A stretch of DNA of 64,000 nucleotides from Kappaphycus alvarezii. Taxonomy: Eukaryota > Rhodophyta > Florideophyceae > Gigartinales > Solieriaceae. Of this stretch, positions 1 to 11,731 are shown one piece after another. The stretch covers positions 1,426,001-1,490,000 of the forward strand of contig NADL03000692.1 of the NCBI GenBank assembly GCA_002205965.3, written 5' to 3'. Numbering within the stretch: the stretch's first letter is position 1; every line of letters starts with the position of its first letter. Made by a program: the position numbers and the translations under genes. The notes beneath the pieces were generated by a model. It had not been told where the DNA came from and made no database searches. It saw nothing but the letters and a program-made list of their open reading frames with translations.

Positions 1-507
1 CCGAAACTGAAGTCCATAATCAAGCTATGACCCCACAGTGATGTCGATGATACCGAATATTGGACACAGACTGTACGTAGTGCTCTTCGACTTGACATAC
101 CAAAGAACCATTCCCAACAAATCAACACTGCGCAGCAAAGGATGTCGGTCCCGAGTCATATGGCCGTTTCGAAACGGAATTTCATGGTTACACCTTACAC
201 GCTCTTGTTCGAACAAAGGCAGGATAGAATCGAGAACAAGAGAATTTGTGAAATTTGTTGAGAGGAGAAAGTCGTCGTCAACACCGCAGGATAAGATACG
301 ATTCAAGAGAGTCGATAAAGTTGAATACAACGGCCTTATGAGAGCTCGGCGTCTACATGTTGCTGGTGTTCTAGACTGTTTGGCGCGACGAGGTTTCGGT
401 CTTGTTTTGTAAATAGTGCGCAGGACAGCAATACTTGCTGCAAAGGACGCAATTGATGCCGCCATGATAATTGCTCGACGCCTTCTTTGTCTTTGCCGGG
501 AGATCAT
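1..507 (-). pseudogene. Harbinger/PIF-like transposase, N-terminal part, broken and cut by the window edge
   Basis: A 160-codon minus-strand frame runs from 507 down to a TAG at 25-27. Reading on in the same frame beyond the stop gives residues that continue the same type of protein (LDYGLQFR) to the window edge, so the stop looks like a nonsense mutation. The frame starts with a basic, alanine-rich leader. After it comes a stretch resembling the N-terminal helical part of Harbinger-type DDE transposases: DDDFLLSTNFTNSLVLDSIL, then PLFEQERVRC, then a segment containing RHPLLRSVDLLGMVLWYVKS, then SLCPIFGIIDITVG. In that family this region precedes the DDE core, which would lie to the left of the window. 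The family call rests on general pattern similarity. The true start could be a later Met. A non-functional fragment is likely. Confidence 0.5.
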
Positions 508-572
508 CTGACGAGTGCACTAAATGTGACTTGTTGCCTTGTTTGAGCAACTGGCAGACATCTGGCGATTTG

Positions 573-599
573 AAAGGACCCCCAAGAGGTCCTTTCAGA
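573..599. repeat. short inverted repeat (hairpin)
   Basis: TGAAAGGACC and its exact reverse complement GGTCCTTTCA are separated by 7 bases. It lies just upstream of the broken transposase at 1-507. It could be a leftover of a transposon end or a chance hairpin; no function is assigned. Confidence 0.5.
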
Positions 600-782
600 T
601 ATTCAAGTCTGACAAAATTCCGCCACTTCCTCTCAGTATTTGTCACTTTTTCATTGGCTGAAATGTGGCGATTTGGCGATTTGGCATTTTTCGGATGCAC
701 CCAATTATCTGTCAATATGATTAGGGAGATTTAATGCGGCTGTGTTCTGCAACTACAGCAGCAAAATGTGTTTAAATATTTC

Positions 783-834
783 TGTGAGGGGTGGTCGTCA
801 AGCAATGTCATGCGAGGGATCACGAGCTACTCAG
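783..834 (+). repeat. dispersed repeat B, copy 1
   Basis: These 52 bases match 37,859-37,910 without gaps at 42 of 52 positions, beginning with the shared TGTGAGGGGTGGTCGT. Eight of the ten differences are transitions. The copies are 37 kb apart in unrelated surroundings, which suggests an interspersed mobile-element family, possibly an LTR or MITE border. The family is not identified. Confidence 0.7.
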
Positions 835-859
835 GTTGAATAAGACTCCAGCAGTGTCA

Positions 860-2760
860 CGGTATGCGAGCAGGGGAAGCAGTAGCAATACTCAACCATA
901 GAAAAACATAGGCTGCAAAATTATTGGGATAGGTAGATCCAAAAAAATAAATAGTTCCAACTTGAATAAATAAATAAATGCCGCAACTGGACTTATAATG
1001 AATATTGAATAGAAAACCAAATTTAATGATCTCTGATTGGGGGAATATTCCGATTGCCCGGGGATGCAAAACATATTTCTAACAACCTAGTTCTACTTAT
1101 ACTCTACACCAGAGTACAATAATTTTGGTAGACATGATTCAAGCTCAGCAATAATTATTGCAGTATTTTCCAGATAAGTTTTCATCCAGATAATAATTTT
1201 TTGGCAGCATAAATGCAATAATTATAGCCTTTATAATATAAAAAACCAACTATAGGACATAAAAATTATTATACACTGAATTCAGCATAAAATAAGGCCA
1301 GTGTAAAATAGATAAAATTATTCCTTGATGACTCACAATAAATATAAATTGTGGGCCTCAATAAGAATATTGCTCAACAATTCAGCATCAGTGTAGGACA
1401 CCAGGATAGAGATTAAAATATTTGGTCAATTTTCACATAGGCGCTGCAATATTTGGCCCTTTGCATGATTGAATTGGCGTGTAGACCGAAACGCGATATG
1501 TATGATCAAAATCCCACTGGACTTCTGCATACTAATACGTGTCCCTGTGCCAGAAGAGCGCATCACGCACTATTCGACCATGTTACCGAAGTTTGGCGCC
1601 CTCAGATAGTTCGTCAGCGCCACCGAACTTCTTCGCTGCGTAGCGTACCGAGCCAGGGACGAACGATGAGCGGACCGAAATGTCATAAGCTGTCGTTTTG
1701 TCGAGCGGAGCACCATGGATTGGCGGGCGAAGTTGAATAAAGATATAAGCAGAGCGATGAGCAGCACTAGAGTGGCGGATGGGGACCTCCTGCTAGCATG
1801 CGAGTCCGGTTCGCTTAATTAATTGTGTGGTGAACAAAATGCGGATTGTGTTGTGCCGTTGCACAACGCAAAACCCAGAGGTGCAAAAAGAGGCATGATC
1901 GCCACGAGGTTTCATTTGAGCGTGGCAAGGTGGAAAGGTTTGGGTGTCTTGGCTTTGGAAGATATAGCGTGGCAATGATGGAACTGGATCTTCGACGCCG
2001 AATCTACGTATACAGGGAGATATAGGTGTCAGCGAAGCATAACTGAACAGAGATATTTGTTGCCAGAAGAGATTGAGGAAGGATGGGAAATGAGGAAAGC
2101 GTAGGATACGGGGGAGAGAAGAGGGTTGCGGAAGCGCGAAGTAGAAGAGACACTGCACTGTGGGCGGAGGGATCAGTGGCTGTGCCCCAGAGGCCATTAT
2201 TACAAAAGATGCAGGCGCTATTCGGCTGCGTCAGCTGGAGGAGGAGAGCATAAGGGCGCAGAGGTCGTTGAATGAAGATCTCGGGATCGAAATTACCGAG
2301 AACTGCGGGGCAAAACTCGGATTCAGGAGGGCGGAGGCGTTCTGGTAGGAGGTTGACAAATCTTCGCGGGGGCATGCGGGCCATGCGGTGATACAGTTCT
2401 GCGAGCCGGTTCCCATAGGCGCCGTCTCTGAAATTATAAGAGTCAATCACGCTGGCAGCATAATACGCATGTAATATTTGTATGGCTCCAAGCTAGTCAC
2501 GCGTTCACGGTTGCAAGGCTGCATCGGCTGCATCGGCTGACTGGACGCACTTCAGATGAAGGCCACTTAAACAAGTTACCGTTCTACACTCTACATCTGC
2601 CGCCGCGATTCATCTATTTAATGTAAGAAACTCAGATGAAGACCACACAGCAGACTTACAACTTGCGAAAGAAGACGTGGTTTAAAATCACAACAGGCTT
2701 TAGCATATGTATACTTGTAGCAATATAACCGTTAACTCCGGAAACTATGCTGTGTAAAAA
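860..2760. other. no recognisable gene
   Basis: This is mostly AT-rich spacer; 1,450-2,450 is less AT-rich and contains overlapping short open frames on both strands (for example 1,453-1,740 plus and 2,004-2,450 minus). None shows a domain, composition or context that I can support as coding. Confidence 0.5.
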
Positions 2761-2763
2761 TGT

Positions 2764-2841
2764 CTCTGTTACACCTCTGTGTAATAGAGACTTGTTCGGT
2801 GCCATTATTTCAGTTCTTTATTACACAGTGGTGTCACAGAG
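2764..2841. repeat. foldback / MITE-like inverted repeat
   Basis: The arm 2,764-2,786 (CTCTGTTACACC...GTAATA) pairs with 2,819-2,841 at 21 of 23 positions around a 32-base loop. The length and near-perfect arms suit a small non-autonomous DNA transposon remnant or a pair of ends brought together by internal deletion. I see no clear target duplication. Confidence 0.6.
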
Positions 2842-4286
2842 GATTTGAATAGGGATCTACGTCTATTAATTTGTGTTAATCCTCCTAGATTTATACCTAA
2901 TCTTTTTATTTATACGTAACCAATTTATGTGACGTAGCGGCACGGTATAGGTCTTTATGATAGCTCGTTTAGTATTTACACTTCATCACTATCTAATCTT
3001 TAGTTACTACTGTAGTTTATAGTGAATGAGTTAGAACATACGTGTACTACGCAAGAACCACAGTAGTTTCTGTAAAACGGGGGTGTTTTCTGGATTCTTG
3101 GGGAATTTTAGCTACAATCCATTGACTATTTGCCCATAATTTCTGGAAACCATTTCCATCGTCTCCGGTTCCTTTTTAACAGCATCATTGCTGCCTCTCT
3201 CTCTGTTTCATGCTGCAACCTCCGCTTACCCAATTCTTCGCTTGCTTCTCACCTCCGGCTTTTCAATAATCTTTCATAGTTCATAGATAAGTCTTCATTG
3301 TTCTTTGTCTCATATTTTTCATTTATGCTTGATTTTTCATTCAATTTAATCTTTTTACACATGTTACATCACTTAATGGTGTCCTCTTCTCGCAGGAGTC
3401 AGTCAAATTGCTTTTTTCACGCCCATATCGCTAGCAGACTGGTGACATTGCGACACCGCATCGATACAAAGGTTATTTTGCATCCATGAGATAGATTATA
3501 AAGCTATGGTTGCTATATTTGCTTTCAAAAAATCTCTCGGTATTCTAAATAAAATTGATAGGGAAAGGCTCTAACAGTAATTTAATGGTACAAATATGGA
3601 TTAAACGACCACCAGTGTTTGGCAGCGCAGATGCGCCACCAAAACTGCTCTTCTGAAGGATAATGGACCCCAAAAATGCTGTTAAAAACTCAATCCAATT
3701 AACAATACCTCAATTTATATATTTCTTAGGCTGGGAACCTAGTACCCTAAAAGTCCGATAAAATATTCTGTTCAAAAATCCGGCCCACCTGACCCTTGGC
3801 TGCACCATCTCTTTAGAGGCGGCTACTGACGAATTATGTGAATGGGAACTTTGAGTTGGTTATACGCAATATCAAAGCAGTCCTATCTTGGTACTTTATT
3901 GAACATGACTTTTTTTACTATTTTAATTCACTATATGATATGTGACTGTGGTTGTTAGCCCCAATGTAGCGTGATGTAGGATATATAACTCCTGTAACCA
4001 CAGGTTTGTCGTGAAGTTAACGTCGTGCCAAGGGTACAGATGACATTGGTCAGACTTCGGCTATCAACATCGGTCGAAAACACCGTCAATTCATATTCAT
4101 ACGAAATAAATGCAAGTGCTCACCACACGGTAGCTTCGTCCCATTTTCCTCGGTTTTTAGTGTGCCAATATTTGTTTCTTGACTTGAGACTTTCCTTTTC
4201 GACCGCCTAATCTGGTTTGGGTGCTTAAAGTTTAGATTCAATCCTCCGTGGGTAAGCTATTTCCTACAGTTAACTTATGAATGTTG

Positions 4287-4408
4287 AAATTCTGATCCTT
4301 CGCTATGTCTTACAGCATTGAAAAAGCTTTAAATCCGAAAGAAGAACAAATTCTGATCCTTCGCTATGTCTTACATTAATAAAACAGCTTCAAATACGGA
4401 AGAAGAAG
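4287..4408 (+). repeat. 61-bp tandem duplication
   Basis: Two head-to-tail copies (4,287-4,347 and 4,348-4,408) share the first 27 bases exactly (AAATTCTGATCCTTCGC then TATGTCTTAC) and diverge afterwards while keeping similar spacing (AAAnCCGAAAGAAGAA versus AAATACGGAAGAAGAA). The unit is not a multiple of three, so it would shift any reading frame through it. Confidence 0.75.
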
Positions 4409-7311
4409 ATAGAGACACCATAAAGATTATCATCGACACCGGCATAGAATTTGTCAAGAGTCCCACTTTAATGGGCGAGTATATTGAATGACTTACATCT
4501 ATCTCCGGCATCATTCCTAAGAATGCATATAAATATTTTTTCGCAGGCAAAGTGTCTAAAGATACCTGGAAGTATTTTACATGTTTTAGTAGTTCAAACT
4601 TTTCAATTCAAGAGAAAAGACGAAGTCTCTGATCATTTTGTGTTCAACATTGATTCTGATGACGTTTCTGAAATAGATTGTTTCTGACAACTCGCTCTGC
4701 TGCGTATCTTGAAATATTTTGCAGGTGCAAAGAAGGCTCTTGCAAGTTCAAAAATCGTCTAATGTATCCATAACAACTTTTTGGGAGCTGATGAATTTGG
4801 TGATGAAGAACCTAACAATTCCACAGGGTATGAGAAAGGGAAAACTTAGACTGAGAAACTCAACTTGAAACATCCAAGCCTCGAAAATATTCACAGAGCT
4901 TAGGTCAAAAAAGGTGTACTTGGTTTTTCAAAGAGTATTCTGATTATCATAAATATATTCGAAAAGAATGAACGTGTAAGCAGTGCGTAAACGGAGCTTT
5001 TATCTCACCATATTGACCCGGCACTGAAGCCAATGGATACGTATAAGATAACAATAGAGCAATGAGTCACAGTGCCCCTTTTATTATTTTCTCGAAAATC
5101 AGGAGTGGTCTTCCGTAATCATTCGCTTCCAGAAATGAAGATAAATCAACTTGTGAACGAGCGTGCCGAAAATACTTCCCATGATGTGAAAAGTCGAGAT
5201 GGAAAAGTCGAAAGTTGAGAAGAATTAAAGTACTCTGAACTAAAAGCGGAACACCAAAAACATTATAGAGCTTCAACAGGATGCATTGAACAACTTAATT
5301 GCACTAAAATGATATTTCAAAGCTATTTGCAGGTGAAAAAGAACCCTTGGATATACTCCGTTACATATTTAGTGATTAAAACTGGTGCAAGACTCTATTT
5401 GACAGAAATATTTCGAATCAAAACCCATCAGGCCTCGTAGGGCTCATCACAACTGCTGACTCAAACCAACGTGGATATGATAGACGAAGTTAGGCTCCAC
5501 AAACTACTTCATTTCATAACGTTGAACAGATTTCTAAAAATATTTTGATCAATATTCCGGCTGTAGTCGCTGCATTCTCGGGAACACTCCACTTCATTCT
5601 CGATAACTCCATCTTTAATCGTACCAGAACAGGGGGCAGCATTGAACTATTATTAATGTCGAAGCGATAAATGAAATTATCGGGCACCGTAACGTAACCT
5701 GTTTAATGAACTTCCTTGGAAATTGAACAATGGATCCAATTCTTAGAATAATATCCGCCTGCAGTATGCTCTCAAACCACCAAATCAAATACTCAGAAGC
5801 TTCCCCGAAAGAGGAATGTGCGTGAAACGCATGAAATGTTTGGTTAATGTTGGCAAAACTATATTCATTTTACTGGAAATCGTTCAGAAAGATAGCAGCT
5901 TATTCCCAGAATCAGACCTAAGAATAACGGAACTATTTTTCCTGTATAGATTAGTTTGGAAATGAGAGCACATCTGAGTTTGACACTTATATTTTTGAAA
6001 TTTTGGAATTTGTGAACAACCACTCAATTCATCATGAATCTCCTTATCCTCTTATTTATTCAAATGATTACAGTCCCCAGGCATTATCCTATTACATTCA
6101 AGAACTTGAGCGAGGAATTACCTAAATGAACATGCTCAGTGTGACTGGAGTTTCATTCCATTCAATAATGGACCAAGGAGATCCAAAGATACTGTACAAT
6201 TAATCTGCTTGACAAAGCGCAATGGAGACCGGTTCTGAAGATAAAATTTCCGGATTAAGTGCGTCCATTTCGATTTGCCGGTGCGGGTTCGACCCTGGAT
6301 ATTCCAACGAAAGATTGTTGAATAAAGCTGAAATGGCCGGCAATTCATTCAACGTTACAACTGTATATTACCACAGTAAAATAGTTTTGCCATTATGCCT
6401 ATTCTTGAGGGTGAACAATAGAACAAAAAAAATCTACCAAAAGTTTGAATTGATGGAACTTGCCCGTATTGAAACCGAGCAGCCCAGGACGTATCAAGCT
6501 ACCTGCATCATCCTTCAATCTTTCGCAAACAATTTTTGATACTCCTCATGTTCTAACTTGGTCAAAAAGCATGTTTCTATAGACTTAAGATCAGTTTGCG
6601 AAAAAAATCTTCATAAGCATCGAGAAAACGATGTTAATTGGTCAGCTAGATTCAAAGATTCATCCCACCCAAGAGTGTCGGGTGAGACAATTCTTGGTGA
6701 TCTATCGCATCCTCCAAAAATGCGCGATAATGACTCTGAAAAATCTGTATATATTGAGAAAATTCGGAAGAACCAACCCCTGTTAAAATTTACTCCACGG
6801 AATCCGGAATTTAGAACTGCTACCATCGCACAGATTAACAACGCAAAATTCTTCATGACCACGCTGATAGAGAAAAATGTTGATCATCTTCACAGTCTGA
6901 CAACTGATCACAACGCGATTACCCTTGAATAGATCTCCGATATTCTCCCTTTCACTAACTCGGATAGCATCTACTTTGTACATCATACTTTTCTATCGAC
7001 AAGAACAGTAACCCTATAGTGATGTCTTCTTGACAACCACTGAACCCATCAAGCCAGTGAAATATTTACCGGAAGAAAAATTCGAGTTGTTTCGAGACGG
7101 CAAACGTAAAGAAATGAAGGTACTCCTCAGAATTGCAATTGAAGAATTAAAACGCTGTGAAGTTATCCAAATATGCGAGATTGAAGCAGTGAAATATATG
7201 CTGTCCATCAAAAGATATCCAGGTTATGATCCATCGGAGAGATATAGAGCGATAATTTCTGGTGCTTCATACACAAACCCAATTCCAAAATGCCCGCTAT
7301 ATTTTCAATGA
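4371..7311 (+). pseudogene. possible decayed coding stretch, identity unknown
   Basis: Several plus-strand open pieces follow one another here: a short one from an ATG at 4,371, then 4,484-4,687, 6,222-6,539, 6,558-6,932 and 7,030-7,311. Read together they look protein-like, with charged helical segments, for example PVKYLPEEKFELFRDGKR in the last piece. Stops and frame changes separate them. That pattern suits an old, heavily mutated large ORF, such as a mobile-element gag-like or structural gene. I recognise no domain, and the pieces could also be chance frames in AT-rich DNA. An intron-containing gene cannot be excluded. Low confidence. Confidence 0.25.
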
Positions 7312-8783
7312 AAATATTGGATCTTCAGCTAGCACCTGATTTATCGTTTGCTATATTGTTACGAGAAACAGATAGCTCCATTTTTAGTTTTGTTCGAGTT
7401 GTCACAAAAGGCTTCCTATTAAGGCAAATATTCCAAGAAATTAGTGTATTATCGACCGGCTGCTATCTAAGTTTCGCTAGATTGCTTGGACGTCTTTCGG
7501 TTGCACGGAATTTCTCCGCAAGGCTTCCAGTGTTACCTAATGTTAGAATATTAATGCGGATAATTTTTAACGCAATAACTGATGTCAATCCCGCTTCTGA
7601 TACAAAACCCTGATGAAAGTGTTTATTAAATGATTTTTTTTATTTCTTCTGCTTTCTATGGACCAACCGTGATTCAAATCTGTTACTGGATCGAAGTTAA
7701 CTATGGCCTATATTAACCAGCCCTTCTTTACTGTTTGTTCTGATAGTATACAATCGTTTCTATCTTCTGAAACGTAAATAAAAAGGAACAATGCCTGCAA
7801 TAAACTCACCCGCTCATCTTCGTACGCTTTCTTCGTGCAAAATAATTAAACATTTGCCGATTTTCACCAACTTCGCTTTATGCTGCAACCAAAAACCGTT
7901 ATTTCAATTTATGTGGCCCACTAAGCGTTTCCCCAGAAGATTATATAACTTTTTTATGGAACTCAATGTTTTCACTCCTCATCCTAAAGTTCTTCCCCTT
8001 GTTTTTATATGTACGCTTATAGACCCGGAGTCAGGGCTTAGAGCAAGCAAAAAAAAATTGTTTTTGATTTCCGTTTGATTCTGCTGGTCTATGGAGTAGT
8101 CTCTCTAAATATCATCTATCTTGATTGGCAATATTTCGATAATTTGGATCCGTTTATTTTTCCAGACGAAAAACCAGCTTGAAACCGACTTTTTCAAAGT
8201 TTAAAATCATATCCATAGATGTGTCAAAGTTTAAGTGGGTTCTGCTTCCGAAATTCAAGTATGAATTAATATTTCTGTCCTTCGCAGAAACTAACCAGTT
8301 TCTCATCTTTTTCACGTTCCAAGTTTCTCAGTATTTTAATTCTTAATGAAAAGTACGCTTTTTTAAAATATACATGCTAAATTTCTTCATGAATGCATTT
8401 TTAATTTTATAGCAGTTTGGAATTTATTTAGCTATTATTTATGTGATAATCAGTTCTGAGATTATGTCTCACATAGTGGCCTGTATTTTATGGCATAAAT
8501 ATAGCTTTTACCAGTACTTAGAATGTAAACTGCCCTACATGTTTTTGACCATTGAGGAGGGTCCAATTGAACATGTCTAGTTGGCTAGAATAACTTTTCT
8601 TCTCTGCTCACTTTTAAGTCTGGAGCTTTAGTTTCTCCTGATATAATTGCGTCTTTGGCGTACATTTAATGGCCTCTTTTAAATTTTGGGCGACATTCGG
8701 ATTCAGAACGTCTACAATTGTTTGATCTCCTCTTTTGATGACTCCGTCCTCATGAATTGGGAAAGATATCGCTTCATTACCTC

Positions 8784-8801
8784 CAGACCCGAAAGGGTCT
8801 G
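8784..8801. repeat. perfect 7-bp hairpin with GAAA loop
   Basis: CAGACCC GAAA GGGTCTG is a perfect stem capped by a GNRA-type tetraloop. It stands alone in AT-rich DNA with no gene next to it. It may be chance. Confidence 0.4.
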
Positions 8802-11692
8802 ATTTATAGAAAATAAATCAAGGTAATCAAAGATAGATATGGCCTACTGGATGAATCACAGCTCTCTCGCTCTTTTATTCTCAATTGACTATTTCAGACG
8901 TTGAAGGTCGCGGGTAACCAACTCATTCTGATCTTTCCAAGAGCTTGCAGTGGCCATTTGGTAATTTCTGGTTTTATCTTCGCAGGAGAGAAAAGAACCC
9001 ATTTGTCCTAAACTTAATACCTTTACTATTTTTGTATAGTTTCAATTAGCGGGTATGTAATTATCAAGTAGATACTACCATTAAGCTTCAAAAGTACTTA
9101 AAAGTTTTAATTTTATTCCTGTTAGCTCTTACAATTGAAATAAATTATCTCCCATACAGCTTTCGCGTACTGCAGTATGAAAATAAGTAACTAGTATGGC
9201 AGGCAATTGAAAAATGATACCGACACTAGTGACACGTCCAAATATTGAATCCTCATCAAATTATCTCTCCTCTCTTTTTGTAAACTTTGAGAATTAATTT
9301 GTCAGCTATTTTGAAAGATAGTTTCACAATAATAAAACTCCTATTCGAAGTTAAGTTTGGCAAAATCACTAGCTGTTAATTATATCAAAACTGAGTCTTA
9401 GTTATTGACTGTGTTTCGAGTAGAATTTTAAGTCTTAAGAAGAGGCCTTCATCAGAATTTTAAGATTTGAATGCATTTTGGACTGAAGAATAGATAGAGT
9501 TGAACTGTAATATATAAATATTTTGAGTCAAAATCATGAATTTGTTTTAAAATAACTTATACATTTGCGTTGCATTGATTAAAAAACTGCACTATTCTTA
9601 AACTTATGTGACTCCATACTTTTGCGTTAGATGTTTCGGCAATTTTTCACATTCATGACACTAATACATCTACATCAGTCGTAATTTACGGACGAAGTAC
9701 AGGAGGAATGAAATAAGTTCTTAAAGATCATCACCGAGTGCCTTCTAATAATCTTGGCGTAACTCTAGTCTGTTTGACGGTAAAATTCCTCTAAAAATTC
9801 AAGATTCTCGTAAAGAAACCCATCCTCATTATAAATGGAAATCTGTGAATATATAGATCCACAAAAGTAAAACCTGGAGGAAGGTCACTCCGATTTCTTA
9901 GACGTAAGCGACATTTGGACTTAGTGTGAAATAAGTTTTTAATCTGGAGTATAAATAAGTCTTTTCCTCAAAAAATCATGAGCTGATAAAGACAATTCGC
10001 TATGCGTAACAATGTCTTTTTCGTGTCGTGTTGAAAATTTTCCAAAGTTTATAGTTTCTTTCTAACTGAATATTTGGTGAATTTATACATGCAAAGCTAA
10101 CGCCAGTTGCGTAGATTCAAATTAAAAATATCAAAATACAACAAAAGAAAAATGAAACAGCTTTTCAGAGGGCTGATATGGATTCGCAAAGATGCTCAGC
10201 TCAGAATTCTGATCCGAAAGTTGCTAAAATTTTGGAGGTACCTCATATAGTTGCGATGTTTTCAATTATTGCAAAGAGGTTAGATTATTTATTCTATAAA
10301 TCAGCTGACTATCCATCCAACTTACAAATCAGGTTTCTATCTCGAAGTATTATTAAAGAGTACTTTTTAAGGAAATAGAAAAATACATTTGAGTTTGAAT
10401 ATTTAAAGCGTCCATAAAGCTTTTGAGCTTCGTTTGCGATACATATCGGTTCTCATGCTTATGTTCTTAGACTAAATTTTACTTACTTTATTTTCGCCGA
10501 TCACAAAAACAAATCTTGCTATCTATTGATAGCATGTTTAGTCACAAACATTTCAAACTGAATTGAAATCAATGATAACCTAGTTCAAAATGAAACAAGA
10601 GACCTCGGAAGTACATACATATTAGAAGATTATGTATGAATAAAGCCAAACGGAGTAATCTTCAGTAATAACTAAGGACCGGCAAAATGTCGATGAAATA
10701 AATATTAAATTATTATCTCCAAGATTCCCGCTACAAGGCATAAACCTCATCTAACAGCTTGAATAATGCATTCAAATCGTTTAAAAGAATAAATAATTTT
10801 TTATTCATAGCTATTGAGCTCAATACTCACATCAGAGTAGAAAAGTCCGCATTACAGAGCATACCATTGAGTAAAAGATGACAGAAGAACATTATATGTT
10901 TTACAAGACAGGAAAAATGGTCTCATGGAAGACAATTACCCTGAATGTATACAAAAAGGTAAGAGATGAATTTCTAAAGTGAGAAATTACTGACTGGAAA
11001 AACTGAATATTTGTGTGATAATAAATATATGGGCTTTGAAATGAAAACTTATAGGTTTGTCATTGAGCAATTTAATTTAACATGTACTGAATTATTGATA
11101 TTACGTGATAGTAATATTTTAGCAATTAAATAATATATTTAACTGTATTGAAGACGTTACTGTTTAATTGGAGTAATACTGATATTCTCTAAGGATATAT
11201 AGGAGAAATATTTTCATTGTGTACTGGACAATTATATAATTTTTATGTCTGAAGTTATCAAACACCACTATTTGTACATATAAAGTTACTTTCAGTATTC
11301 AGAGAGTGATAGTAAGTTTTCCAATCGGTTTCCTTTAAAATAATGTTTTTAAATTACCCTTTAAAATTGTATCTTTTGAATACATGGGAAAATCAAACAG
11401 AAAACATCAAAAATGCAGTGCGTTGCTCAGATCAGTTTCAATCGAATATTTTATAGAAGTCACTTTCAGAAGGTAAATATAAGTTCAAAATGTGAAAATA
11501 ACGGAACTTCTTTTTCAAGCTCTCTCGCTTCCTCACTATAATGTATCCAGCTATGCGCACCTTGACATAGTCAAAATTTGTTAACTGATACCCAAAAATC
11601 ACGTCGAAACTAACTACAATAAATCAAGCAAGAATCAACCGGCTTCAGTTTTTTCGCATTATAGTCAACCATTTTTTTCGAATTATTTGTAT

Positions 11693-11731
11693 TTTATTTT
11701 AATGTTTTATTTTAATGTTTTATTTTAATGT
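11693..11731 (+). repeat. 13-bp minisatellite, three copies
   Basis: TTTATTTTAATGT is repeated three times exactly, head to tail. It is a simple slippage-type repeat with no associated gene. Confidence 0.85.

Noticed and set aside
6283-6300. GCGGGTTCGACCC resembling a T arm
   Set aside because: Surrounding bases do not form a cloverleaf.
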